This document shows, piece by piece, positions 9,414-17,483 of a stretch of DNA of 35,698 nt. Location: the NCBI GenBank assembly GCA_021811565.1, contig JAJZOL010000211.1, positions 1-35,698 of the forward strand. Direction: 5' to 3'. The notes under the pieces were generated by a model. The model did no database searches. It was not told the DNA's origin and was given only the letters and a program-made list of their open reading frames with translations. The stretch comes from a bacterium. Its GTDB lineage: Bacteria > Armatimonadota > Chthonomonadetes > Chthonomonadales > CAJBBX01. How positions within the stretch are numbered: position 1 is the first letter of the stretch; every line of letters starts with the position of its first letter. Made by a program: the position numbers and the translations under genes.

Positions 9414-10022
9414 TTAGCCTCCCGGGATGATGTATCCTTTGGCTCGCAGAATTTTTCGCAAACGTCGTCTGGCTCTTCTTAGGGTTTGATCCGCAGCTTC
9501 CTCGGTGATGCGAAGCGCATCGGCTATCTCCCGGATCGGCTGATCGTAATAACAACGCAGAACAAGAACGTCGATCTCTTTTTTTGTCAAACCCTCAAGG
9601 GCGACATTCACATGCTCCATAAAATCCTTTCAACACAATTCCTCCTCCGGGTTTGAGGGTTGATCGGATGGATCGCGCGGAACGATGTCCCCGTTTTTTG
9701 CTTCATATTCCTCCAAACTCGTTTTGTGTTTGTTCCGGCGGAGAATAGGTCTCGTATAATCTATCAAGTGGTTAAAGGCGTAAGTGGCAAGACGATGCCT
9801 ATTCGCGTTCGCACATGTTTCGTTGCATTCGGCGAGTATGCATCCGTTAGTTCGCATCATCTTCTCGATAAATGTGATACGGCAATCCTCCGCATCCGCA
9901 TACTGCATGCGGAAATAAGCAGCCAATTTTAGGATTATTTCGCTCAGGCACTTAAAACAATTTTGATCGGAGTATCGGCTAATCGACGCGTCTTCCTCTC
10001 AAAGGGTCATTTTCAGGCTCAT
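9414..10022 (-). pseudogene. ECF-type RNA polymerase sigma factor interrupted by two in-frame TGA codons
   Basis: Three consecutive open pieces in one frame together spell an ECF sigma factor of about 200 residues. Piece one starts at ATG 10022 (MSLKMTL) and stops at TGA 10001-9999. Piece two (EEDASISRYSDQNCFKCLSE..., with LAAYFRMQYADAEDC typical of region 2.1/2.2) stops at TGA 9632-9630 after NPEEELC. Piece three (KDFMEHVNVALEGLTKKEID) has the region 4 helix-turn-helix, including YYDQPIREIADALRITEEAA and RRARRRLRKIL. No frame change is needed, only readthrough or reversion of two TGAs; CGA (Arg) would suit both sites. Alternatives for piece two alone are TTG at 9926, which cuts into the first helix, or a rare ATT at 9983 placed after GAGAGGAAG. 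Piece three has its own ATG at 9620 preceded by AAAGGA and could be made as a free region-4 peptide. Head of the leftward cluster. Confidence 0.7.
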
Positions 10023-10483
10023 CGCAAAAGAGGCGGGATTTCCATTTATTGATGATCAATTGAATTTGGAAATAACGTAGGGAGATTGCGATTCTCTTTT
10101 TATCACAACTCGCTTTATTTGTCAATAAATAGTTCATTTCATTGCAGGATTTCAAATAAATTTTAAAATAAAATAGTTTGTTATTGTAAGGAGGGAATAT
10201 CGGATGCGAACATGCGGTGGGAGTGGAAATTATGTCGGAGGTTGGGGTGACGGAGTTCCGGCGTGAGATCCCCATGTTTCGGCGGATATTAGCTGGTGGT
10301 TGAAACCGCGCCTCGCAAAATCACGAAACCGACTGTGCGACTTGAGGCGTTAATTCATTCACGGGGTGGGGGCTCATCGCCCGCAGGGGGGCGTATACAC
10401 CCGCTTGATAGGGCTCGCGGCTCGGATTGCCCACGCAAGAAATCGCGGTCGGTCAGATTGGTGGTTCATACCCGTTCAATAGA
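10023..10483. other. Intergenic region between the sigma factor and the GH27 gene
   Basis: This 461-bp gap lies upstream of the leftward sigma factor and downstream of the leftward GH27 gene. The half next to the sigma factor (10023-10195) is AT-rich and would hold its promoter, though no clear -35/-10 pair was found. The half next to GH27 is GC-rich, with local hairpins such as CGCCCGCAGGGGGGCG (10378-10393), and contains scrambled coding-like sequence on the plus strand (see 10232-10303). No intact gene is supported. Confidence 0.5.
10232..10303 (+). pseudogene. Possible Phd/RelB-type antitoxin N-terminal fragment
   Basis: A 23-codon plus-strand frame reads MSEVGVTEFRREIPMFRRIL then AGG and TGA. 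It sits behind GGGAGTGG with a five-base gap to the ATG. The VGVTEFRR...AGG pattern resembles the N-terminal DNA-binding segment of Phd-like antitoxins, where AGE would be followed by a VVVT strand. Another frame directly downstream (from about 10304) reads ETAPRKITKPTVRLEAL, which could be the displaced continuation, and later LVVHTRSIDHF, vaguely like a PIN-toxin start. This is weak pattern matching on short degenerate sequence. Confidence 0.2.
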
Positions 10484-12583
10484 TCATTTCACCCTCGTAA
10501 GCCTAATTAACACCGCCCCATGTCCCGGCACATTGGTTTCGTATTTGTCGGAGAACACCCCCTGGTTCCTCCTCAGCCAAAGGTTCCTCGCCTCGTATTT
10601 GCCGGAGATGCCAAGGGCTTGCCAGTCGGCGGTCACACGTTCCGAGAAGAAGTTGCGGTTAAACAGAGCCACCGCCAGGGAGCCATCCGCAAGTCGTCGT
10701 GACCACACCTCGGCGCCATTTTCCTCCGCAATCGGTTTCGCACCCTCTCCGAGTGAATCCTGATCTATGGCGAGAACCTCGGGATTGGTCAGCAACGCCA
10801 AGGTCCACGGGTCGTTGTCCGGCAAGTCCGCGCCCAGCATAAGCGGCGAGGGAAGCATGCACCATAGCGTGAGCAGGGTCTCCTGTTCGTTTTTGGTGAA
10901 GTTGGTTCTGCGGTCGGGTCCTACGCTCCTTCCCGAGATTGAGATGTGTCCGAGGGGGAGCATGTCGGCGTCGGGCCAATGTCCCGGTCCAGGGTACCCC
11001 AGCCATCGCTTGGCTAAGCTGAACTCGTGATCCAGCGAATTCCAATTATCCCAGAAATCCCCGGAGACCCGCCATAGGTTGGCGTGAGAGGATACGTCCT
11101 TGCCGTACTCTATCGGCGTTTCGCCCGGGGAGAGGCTATAGACGATGGAACGTCCGCATTTCAGGATGGCGCTATGGACCGCATGGATTTCATCCTCGTG
11201 ATAAGGGGAGGAGGTATCGTCCATCTTCACGTAGTCCACCCCCCAGGATGCGTAGAGGCGGAAAAGGGAATCGTAATACGCCTGTCCCGCCGGTGTATCC
11301 CCTCGTACACCGTACATATCCGGGCACCAACCGCAGGTATCGGACGTATTGGCCGCATCCACCGCATGATACGGGGATCCCTCGATAGGCAGGTTCTTCT
11401 CCACCGCCAATCGGGGAATCCCGCGCATGATGTGGATGCCGAACTTCAGCCCCATGGCGTGGATTTCATCCGCGAGCGGTTTGAACCCCTCTCCGTTTAT
11501 AGCGGACGGAAAGCGGTTCGGAGCAGGCAGAAGCCGACCGTATCGGTCCATGGACAGATCTGCCCCAGCGCGAGCATTCGGATTGTTCGGTGCCAATGAC
11601 GCACCCGGATCGTACCAGCGGTAGTCCACCACGATGGTGTCCCAACCGTAGGGTTGCAGATACTTATGAACGTATCGAGCGTTCGCTAATATCTCTGCTT
11701 CCGTCACATCATCCCCGAACGCATCATAGCTGTTCCAACCCATTGGCGGCGTCAATGCGATGGTTTCGCCCGCAATGAGATGCACAATATGCTCCGCCTT
11801 GCCAGCACGGTTTTTCGCGATAATACGCACGGCATGGTCGCCTGGCTTCGTGAGAGTTCCGGTGATGGTTCCCGTGGAGGGGTTAATGCGCAATTCGGAC
11901 GGCAACCCCTCAGCGCTGAAGGTGATCGGGCGCACTCCGGATACGGGAACGGTCCAGATCAATGGGGTTCCCGTGTAGACGCCCACACTGTAAGGTGCGT
12001 TGATGACGGGTTTCGCAGGTTCGGGCTTTGTCGAAATCGGCAATGTCTTTTCCTTGGATTGCAAGGAGATAGTTTTGGGCATCGCACCCGTCACGACGAA
12101 TTGAGCGTCAGCCCAATCGGCGTGATCGAAATCGTATGGCTTGCCTGCGGTTGTGACCACAAGTAGGATCGTTTTCAAATTCGATACGTCCAACTGCACT
12201 CTCTTCGGGGGATCCCCTCGGTGCATCACCCCACTTCGCCAGAGGATGCGATTCTTCGGTCCCAGCACTTCGAACTCCACATTACCCGCCCCCGCTGGAA
12301 CCTCGTCATCCACTCCAACCGTCGCACTGAAACTTTTGGAGCCGCCATTAAGCTCCACCGCGAGCATCCCGGGAGAGTGTGTGCCGAATCCGTGAGCGTA
12401 AACGTGACCATCCAAGGATATGGGATTCCCGCCGACCGATTTGTCTTTCGATGGGCTTCCCCATCCCTGGATCGCCTTTGAAAGATCCAGCGAGGAGAGT
12501 TGGACAATGGCATTGCGTGAAGGAGTTTGCACCTTATTATTGGAGATAATGCCAAGTGCGATAGGAATCAAGAAGGAAAGCAT
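10484..12583 (-). CDS. Secreted GH27 alpha-galactosidase-like enzyme with NPCBM domain
   Basis: The 699-residue product starts at ATG 12583 behind GAGGAG; a longer reading from 12622 lacks a binding site and would bury the signal sequence MLSFLIPIALGIIS. Domains in order: signal peptide (about 1-15), NPCBM (about 26-166, with HGFGTHSPG, VGVDDEVPAG, FDHADWADA), an Ig-like putative sugar-binding module (about 195-272, LPSELRINPSTGTITGTL), the GH27 TIM barrel from TPPMGWNSYDAFG (278-290), and a C-terminal beta domain (about 610-699). The catalytic pair is visible: nucleophile Asp455 in YVKMDD and acid/base Asp509 in WRVSGDFWD. It should release terminal alpha-galactose (or a related sugar) outside the cytoplasm by a retaining mechanism. 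It lies downstream of the pseudopilin gene but behind that gene's terminator, so it is probably transcribed on its own. Ends in TGA. Confidence 0.92.
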   Translation of the reverse strand: MLSFLIPIALGIISNNKVQTPSRNAIVQLSSLDLSKAIQGWGSPSKDKSVGGNPISLDGHVYAHGFGTHSPGMLAVELNGGSKSFSATVGVDDEVPAGAGNVEFEVLGPKNRILWRSGVMHRGDPPKRVQLDVSNLKTILLVVTTAGKPYDFDHADWADAQFVVTGAMPKTISLQSKEKTLPISTKPEPAKPVINAPYSVGVYTGTPLIWTVPVSGVRPITFSAEGLPSELRINPSTGTITGTLTKPGDHAVRIIAKNRAGKAEHIVHLIAGETIALTPPMGWNSYDAFGDDVTEAEILANARYVHKYLQPYGWDTIVVDYRWYDPGASLAPNNPNARAGADLSMDRYGRLLPAPNRFPSAINGEGFKPLADEIHAMGLKFGIHIMRGIPRLAVEKNLPIEGSPYHAVDAANTSDTCGWCPDMYGVRGDTPAGQAYYDSLFRLYASWGVDYVKMDDTSSPYHEDEIHAVHSAILKCGRSIVYSLSPGETPIEYGKDVSSHANLWRVSGDFWDNWNSLDHEFSLAKRWLGYPGPGHWPDADMLPLGHISISGRSVGPDRRTNFTKNEQETLLTLWCMLPSPLMLGADLPDNDPWTLALLTNPEVLAIDQDSLGEGAKPIAEENGAEVWSRRLADGSLAVALFNRNFFSERVTADWQALGISGKYEARNLWLRRNQGVFSDKYETNVPGHGAVLIRLTRVK

Positions 12584-12709
12584 AATACGAACTCCTCTTC
12601 TATGGTGATGGATACTGAGCAATGAGGCGTATCACAAACATTATGGCGCTGAAATCGGCAGGAATTCGACATTTCGACGGTAAAAATCAACACGGAGGCT
12701 CGAAATGAA

Positions 12710-12736
12710 AAAGCGCACTCGATTAGAGTGCGCTTT
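12710..12736 (-). terminator. Rho-independent terminator of the pseudopilin gene
   Basis: An 11-bp perfect stem (AAAGCGCACTC / GAGTGCGCTTT) encloses a five-base loop, 14 bp beyond the pseudopilin stop. Read leftward, the stem ends in GCGCTTTTTC, giving the required T run. Confidence 0.85.
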
Positions 12737-12750
12737 AAATTATCGCAGTT

Positions 12751-13494
12751 CTACGGACCTGGCTTACTAAGGTACCAATCCCTGGCTTGAGAGTGCTTCA
12801 CCCATTTGACATGTCCATCGTACCAGAGAATGTTATACCCTCCGGAGTGATTCTTGGCGATACGTCCCGGGTTGTCCACGTTACCGTTCCATTGCAAACC
12901 ATAATAATTGCCGACTACGTCCGTATCCCATACCCCCCAAACATTCAGCTCCCATCGCCCTTCGTACACTTGGATGGTGTTTGCGGGCTCTTGAACCGCC
13001 GCCAATGGCGCCCCTATGGCATCGTTCCACGCTTGAACCGTTCCTATAGGTGTGTTGTTTGCGGCGAGACCGTTATAAGCGTAACTGCTTCCGGATTGTA
13101 CGTCAGGATTGGCGGGATGCCCCTGGGGCCAATCCCAATAGTACCAGCGGACCATTTGCGACTGATCGGAGCCGGAACTTGGACATTTGAAAATCTGGGC
13201 GTTCTTCACATAAGGGTAGATCAATTCGGCGAACCCCACTCTGCTCCCATACACGCAAGGCTTCCACGCGCCGCAATAGGTTTCATCATAATCCTGAGCG
13301 TATTGCTGCAGTGCGAGACCGATCTGTTTTTCATTGCTGGTGCAACTGATTTGTCGCGCCTTTTCGCGGGCCTGTGCGAATACAGGAAACAAAATAGCAG
13401 CCAAAATGGCAATAATTGCTATAACAACAAGCAATTCAATGAGTGTGAAACCCAACTTCATTGGGTTTTTGGTGGATCCAAAATTTCCCTTCAT
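12751..13494 (-). CDS. Type II pseudopilin-like protein with H-X9-DG C-terminal motif (DUF1559-like)
   Basis: This 247-residue protein starts at ATG 13494 behind AAAGGA; an upstream ATG at 13533 has no binding site. The class III leader [15 protein letters not shown] is followed by [20 protein letters not shown], the prepilin peptidase substrate, so processing after the glycine and assembly into, or association with, a type IV pilus/type II secretion-like system is expected. [16 protein letters not shown] follows, as in the many pseudopilin paralogues of Armatimonadota and Planctomycetes. The rest is a globular head, and near the end [16 protein letters not shown] carries the DG motif typical of the DUF1559 group. 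It is a single-gene unit with a consensus promoter (13553-13581) and its own terminator (12710-12736). Its role in these bacteria is not established. Confidence 0.92.
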   Translation of the reverse strand: MKGNFGSTKNPMKLGFTLIELLVVIAIIAILAAILFPVFAQAREKARQISCTSNEKQIGLALQQYAQDYDETYCGAWKPCVYGSRVGFAELIYPYVKNAQIFKCPSSGSDQSQMVRWYYWDWPQGHPANPDVQSGSSYAYNGLAANNTPIGTVQAWNDAIGAPLAAVQEPANTIQVYEGRWELNVWGVWDTDVVGNYYGLQWNGNVDNPGRIAKNHSGGYNILWYDGHVKWVKHSQARDWYLSKPGP

Positions 13495-13529
13495 ACCTGT
13501 CCTTTCGATTGTCAAAGAGAGTCTTGTCG

Positions 13530-13545
13530 ACATTCATATGAATGT
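13530..13545. promoter_or_regulatory. 16-bp perfect palindrome at the predicted start of transcription
   Basis: ACATTCATATGAATGT is a perfect palindrome. It lies just downstream of the leftward -10 box (13553-13558), overlapping the expected transcription start of the pseudopilin gene. A dimeric repressor bound there would block transcription. No regulator gene is adjacent, so the operator role is inference. Confidence 0.4.
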
Positions 13546-13552
13546 ATAACAT

Positions 13553-13581
13553 ATTATAACAGAATGATAACCAGTAATCAA
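13553..13581 (-). promoter_or_regulatory. Sigma-70-type promoter of the pseudopilin gene
   Basis: Reading leftward, TTGATT (13581-13576) and TATAAT (13558-13553) are separated by 17 bp, a near-consensus promoter. It predicts an untranslated leader of about 50 nt before ATG 13494. Confidence 0.65.
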
Positions 13582-13647
13582 TTGTTTGCTGTTACCTATT
13601 ATCCATTCCGAACGAATCGGTTACGGCATCCATACTGCGAGAAACGA

Positions 13648-13758
13648 TATCATTCAATCTGGCTTGTTTGTAATTCATGGTATCACGCCGAAATTTGCGA
13701 TGATATCTAAGATTGGTGTCGTATCATTCAATCTGGCTTGTTTGCAATTCATGGTATC
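13648..13758. repeat. Two 37-bp direct repeats, 74-bp period
   Basis: Copies at 13648-13684 and 13722-13758 share 36 of 37 bases (TATCATTCAATCTGGCTTGT...), differing only at T versus C in TTTG(T/C)AATTC. Each copy begins with TATC and ends with GGTATC. The 37-bp spacer between them is unrelated. They lie upstream of the pseudopilin promoter and about 0.4 kb before the GH38-like gene. Tandem protein-binding sites are possible. Confidence 0.8.
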
Positions 13759-13759
13759 T

Positions 13760-14007
13760 GTTTCCCTGACATGTAGGTTAATATTTACATGAAGGCTGTT
13801 TATTGACACATAGGGAAACCTCATCCGTCTCTCATTCACGATCCACTAACATAAAGGTTTTTGAAAGCGAAACTAAATCTTAAAACCACCTGAAATTACA
13901 AGAATGAAGCCGAAATACCCTGTCTTATCACAAGACGATCATTTACCTTGCTGCGGGAAAGTTGGAGTTAGGGACCCACACTTGAAACAAAGAGAACAGA
14001 GGTGTTG
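13760..14007. other. Non-coding stretch between repeat blocks
   Basis: No gene is supported on either strand. A short inverted repeat CATGTA...TACATG lies at about 13770-13790, and TTGACA occurs at 13803-13808 on the plus strand without a matching -10 box. No remnant of a pseudopilin leader (FTLIELL) was found leftward of the second promoter copy. Confidence 0.5.
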
Positions 14008-14163
14008 TTGAAATTGATATGAACGGGTACCGGATTATGACAAAATGATAGCCATAATCAATTGTATGCTGTTCCCTTTGATTCATACCGAACGAACTGT
14101 TTTTGCATCCATTCCGCAGGCAACGGTATCCTTTGATCCGACATGAGTGATGGAGGTGAATAG

Positions 14164-16575
14164 ATGGAGCCGCTTTTTTTGTTGACTTATGACCATGGTG
14201 GCTTAATTCTTTGGGGCGTGGAGCATTTTGCGGAGCGTCTCAGGAACGCCATCGAATGGCTGGACAAATATTCTCATTTCAAAATCGGGTTGGAAAACGA
14301 GGCGTTCGCCTATGACGCCCTGGCGGAGAACGATCGTTCCCTCTTGGATGAAATCAGGGAGTATCGACGCAAATACGCCGGTAGATTTGAGATAGGCTCC
14401 TGCACCTACGGTCAACCGCTCTCCACCTTTATCAACGAGGAATCGAACATCCGCCAAATCGGTTACGCTATACAAACGAATCTGAAACATTTCGGATACA
14501 CGCCGTCCATCTACTTGATGAGCGAGCACGCCATGCATAGCCAAATCCCTCAAATCATTAAGGGATTCGGGTTCATCGGTGCAATCATGAGAACCCATTT
14601 TATGATGTACGGGTACAACCCGACATTCGATACGTCATACGGTTGGTGGGTGGGCGTGGATGGCACCCGTATCCCCGCCGTCCCCACATATCCCGGAGAG
14701 GGCGCTCAATTTGGAATCACCACGATGGATAACTGGTTTCTGACCCGATATCCAGGTCCTGAAGGCAGGGAATCCCCCATGGAATTTCGCACCAAGTTCG
14801 CTCATATCCATCCATTGTTAGCTTCCAGGGCGGATGATTCCGGATTACGCAGGGAGGAGTTGGTGGCGCAATTGGAGGGGGATTCGGAATATCGGTGGAT
14901 ACTGCTGGATGAGATACCCGCCATTATGCCGGAGCCGGAAAGAGAAATGAGAACCGGTCCGAACGATTTCACCGTTAGAATGCCGTGGGGATATTGCGGA
15001 AACGAAATATGGATCGTCAATCGCAAGGCGGAGACGCAGGTTTTGGTTGCGGAGCGTCTGGCTGCGTTGGAAACGATGATGGATGGTTCCAATCGTGAAA
15101 AAGAGTTGGAGACCGCATGGAAGCACCTGCTTGTGGCGCAGCATCACGACGTGCAGATATGCGGGTTGTTGCCGGAAGCCAGAAAACATTTGTCGATATC
15201 CTTGGAGGAATCCGGGAAGACGCTGAACAAGGCGATTGTAGCCATCGCCTCGCGATTGAAAGGAGATGGCTTGGGGCAAATCACGGTTTTCAATCCTCTC
15301 TCCTGGAGTCGGAAGTGCTGGGTTGAGGTGGAGATAAGCCTTAAGGAAGGAGAGGCTAAAGCGATTGAGATCACATGCGGCGACAATAAGGTCCCGTACC
15401 GCATAATCCGTGCGGAAAGACGTTCGGACGGATCAATATCCCGATGCAAATTGGCGATCTTGTGTGATGCTCCTTCATTGGGAGTGGTGGCGTATTCCAT
15501 CCGATCCAGCGGGTCCGACAAAAACGAGTGTGAAAGCGGGATAGAGATTGACGAAGCGAATTTACGCATCGTCACCCCCTATTACGACATGCGCCTGAAC
15601 CCGAACGGCGGCATCGATTCCCTGACATCTCGGAGTAACGATAAGCCTCTTCTTGTCTCAAATGGGCGAACAGGAGTGTTCGAGGGGGTAATGGAAGGTA
15701 AGGAATGTGTTTCCTACGGGCGATGGACGCTCCAAAAAATGGCGGATGAAACCCCATATGTTACCGCGCGGGAGATGGGAAAGATAGGCGGTATTCCTTA
15801 CACCTTTGAAATGACTTTGCATGCGAATGATCCGCGCGTGGATTGTCATGCGGAGTTTGAGATGAATAACGAAAAGGTGGGTAGGTTGAGCGAAAACCAT
15901 AGGGATGGAGTTTCCGGGTTTTTGCACGAGGAGAAACTACGTTTCAAGTTGCATCCGCTTACGGGCGAGGATATACGTGGCGTGCGCGACCTTCCATTTG
16001 TCATTTCCGAGACGAAAGACAAATACGTGGAGGGCGTTTACTGGGCGGCTTTGGCGGGCAGTTCAGGCGGATTGGCGTTTTTAAACCGAGGGACCATGGG
16101 AGCTGTACGCGAGCAAGATGGTGGATTCTCCGTTCCGCTGATTTTCGCGATGTATTATGTTTGGGGGACTCGGATGCTAACCGGCAACTTTGGTTTCGAT
16201 TTCGCGTTTCTGCCGTTTGAGGGGGATTGGCGGGATGCTGATTTGCACGCCGAAGCCTTGGAGTACAACTATCCCTTGATACCTCATGTCGGCGAGATTG
16301 GGGATAGTTCGCATGGCGAGTGCTTCCAACCGATCATGATGGAAACCAAGCGAATTACACTGTCCGCGCTTTACACGGAAAACGGAAAAGTCCACGCTCG
16401 ATTTTACGAGTGCGGCGGGAAGAGAGAGGATCTAACGATACGCTTAGCGAACAGCTCAAGCTCGATCATCGAAACAAGCCTGCGCGGGGAGATTTTAAAA
16501 ACAGTCTCCTCCCCCCTTCTCTTCGAGCCTTGGCAAATTCGCACCTTTAGAATTGAGGAAAATGACTCTGCGTAA
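14164..16575 (+). CDS. GH38-like alpha-mannosidase family protein with atypical active site
   Basis: The 803-residue product starts at ATG 14164 behind GGAGGTG and has no signal peptide, so it should be cytoplasmic. Residues about 1-260 correspond to the GH38 N-terminal catalytic barrel, 280-380 to the helical middle domain (ETAWKHLLVAQHHDVQICG, 316-334), and the rest to the large C-terminal beta domains. The HHD of the middle domain (327-329), part of the zinc site in alpha-mannosidases, is kept. The N-terminal H-x-D zinc pair is replaced by LTYDHGG (7-13), and the usual D-x-F-G-H before QxPQ is SEHAMHSQIPQ (120-130), so the canonical nucleophile is not obvious. It may be a divergent glycosidase acting on imported oligosaccharides, or a catalytically changed member. 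It runs alone on the plus strand and converges with the pentapeptide-repeat gene, 46 bp apart. Confidence 0.75.
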   Translation: MEPLFLLTYDHGGLILWGVEHFAERLRNAIEWLDKYSHFKIGLENEAFAYDALAENDRSLLDEIREYRRKYAGRFEIGSCTYGQPLSTFINEESNIRQIGYAIQTNLKHFGYTPSIYLMSEHAMHSQIPQIIKGFGFIGAIMRTHFMMYGYNPTFDTSYGWWVGVDGTRIPAVPTYPGEGAQFGITTMDNWFLTRYPGPEGRESPMEFRTKFAHIHPLLASRADDSGLRREELVAQLEGDSEYRWILLDEIPAIMPEPEREMRTGPNDFTVRMPWGYCGNEIWIVNRKAETQVLVAERLAALETMMDGSNREKELETAWKHLLVAQHHDVQICGLLPEARKHLSISLEESGKTLNKAIVAIASRLKGDGLGQITVFNPLSWSRKCWVEVEISLKEGEAKAIEITCGDNKVPYRIIRAERRSDGSISRCKLAILCDAPSLGVVAYSIRSSGSDKNECESGIEIDEANLRIVTPYYDMRLNPNGGIDSLTSRSNDKPLLVSNGRTGVFEGVMEGKECVSYGRWTLQKMADETPYVTAREMGKIGGIPYTFEMTLHANDPRVDCHAEFEMNNEKVGRLSENHRDGVSGFLHEEKLRFKLHPLTGEDIRGVRDLPFVISETKDKYVEGVYWAALAGSSGGLAFLNRGTMGAVREQDGGFSVPLIFAMYYVWGTRMLTGNFGFDFAFLPFEGDWRDADLHAEALEYNYPLIPHVGEIGDSSHGECFQPIMMETKRITLSALYTENGKVHARFYECGGKREDLTIRLANSSSSIIETSLRGEILKTVSSPLLFEPWQIRTFRIEENDSA

Positions 16576-16621
16576 CTTAAGGTGAACCGATTGGAGGATG
16601 AAATACGGCATGTCTGCGAGT

Positions 16622-17260
16622 TTATAAATAGTCTTCCAGTAGTGTCTCCCTTAGATCCGCCCATTTCAGATTGGCATCCGTCATATCCGCGTTGGTGAGA
16701 TCGGCGCGGATAAGATTGGCATGGGTGAGGTCGGCACCATTAAAAATAGCTCCCGTAAGATTCGCTTCGTTAAGTTTTGCATCCGAGAGGTTGGCGCCTG
16801 TAAGGTTCGCCCCAGATAGGTCCGCCTCGTTCAAATAGGCGCCCACGAGATTGGCTCCGGAAAGGTTCGCCCCTCTTAAATCCGCTCCCGAAAAATAGGC
16901 GCCGGAGAGAGTGGCTTCGGATAGTTCCGCCCCGGAGAGGTTGGCGTATGAGAGATTGGCGCCCGTGAGGTTCGCCATGAAAAGGTTCGCCTCCGATAGT
17001 TTCGCCATCAGAAGTTTGGAGTTCTGTAGATCCGCCCACATGAGTTTCGCCCAATTCAGATGAGCCCGGGATAGGTCCGCCTCCGAAATATCCGCACCGG
17101 ATAAAAGCGCCCCGTTAAGACATGATTCACAGAGTATCGTTTTGCACAGCTTCGCACCGGATAGATCCTTAAAGGATAAATCCGCACCTGCAAGATTCTT
17201 CTCGGAAAGGTCTCCTCCAGGAAACGCCAACTCACTCAATTCCACCTCTGTGATCTCCAT
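16622..17260 (-). CDS. Pentapeptide repeat protein
   Basis: The 212-residue product consists almost wholly of A(D/N)LXX repeats from about residue 17 to 205 ([42 protein letters not shown]). This is the signature of a right-handed quadrilateral beta-helix. There is no signal peptide or membrane helix. Start ATG 17260 follows GGGGGGTG four bases upstream. Known pentapeptide repeat proteins range from DNA gyrase mimics (Qnr/MfpA) to scaffold modules of unknown role. This one has no enzyme domain, and its irregular insertion-free rod could mimic a nucleic acid, but nothing here decides it. It converges with the GH38-like gene. Confidence 0.93.
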   Translation of the reverse strand: MEITEVELSELAFPGGDLSEKNLAGADLSFKDLSGAKLCKTILCESCLNGALLSGADISEADLSRAHLNWAKLMWADLQNSKLLMAKLSEANLFMANLTGANLSYANLSGAELSEATLSGAYFSGADLRGANLSGANLVGAYLNEADLSGANLTGANLSDAKLNEANLTGAIFNGADLTHANLIRADLTNADMTDANLKWADLRETLLEDYL

Positions 17261-17483
17261 GTAACACCCCCCTTTACAACTATAGATACGGATATACCGA
17301 CGATATATTCCTAAGCATTTTCTTATTTATTGCAGGAGATAGGGATAAGCAGTCTCAAATCTTCCGCATAGCTAAAACCTCGTGCGCTCAGAAGAGACCC
17401 AATTGGGAAACGGAATTTCAAATCATCCATTCGACCCTTTTCCCGGAAAATCACCTGTATGACAGGGAAAGATAGAGTATGCT

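Larger units (their letters stand above)
13528..14140. repeat. Diverged duplication of the pseudopilin promoter region (about 13528-13660 and 14008-14140)
   Basis: Two stretches about 480 bp apart align over roughly 130 bp with small gaps. Shared blocks include CAAAGAGA, ATATGAA, ATTAT..CA.AATGATA.CC, ATAATCAATTGT.TGCTGTT, CCGAACGAA and GCATCCAT..CGC. I estimate about 70% identity by eye. The first copy is the live promoter region of the pseudopilin gene. The second keeps a leftward TTGATT and CATAAT (16-bp spacer) but no pseudopilin gene follows it; it lies just upstream of the rightward GH38-like gene. Confidence 0.6.

Noticed and set aside
7600-10001. Selenocysteine or genome-wide TGA reassignment
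   Set aside because: TGA is a normal stop for several genes here (2232, 7801, 10484, 21763), the replaced positions are not redox sites, and no selenocysteine hairpin was recognised. Kept only as a local readthrough or decay question.
9979-10275. 98-codon reverse frame upstream of the sigma factor
   Set aside because: It runs through AT-rich promoter-like sequence and overlaps the sigma factor in another frame; no family features.
10296-10763. Long plus-strand reading frame over the end of the GH27 gene
   Set aside because: It overlaps conserved GH27 coding sequence on the other strand, has no ribosome binding site and a composition typical of a shadow frame.
12787-13710. 307-codon plus-strand frame opposite the pseudopilin
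   Set aside because: The reverse strand carries a clear pseudopilin with promoter, binding site and terminator; the plus frame crosses the promoter and repeats.
16622-17260. Pentapeptide-repeat DNA as a tandem DNA repeat or CRISPR-like array
   Set aside because: The periodicity is the 15-base codon pattern of A(D/N)LXX repeats in one intact frame; there are no identical repeats with unique spacers.
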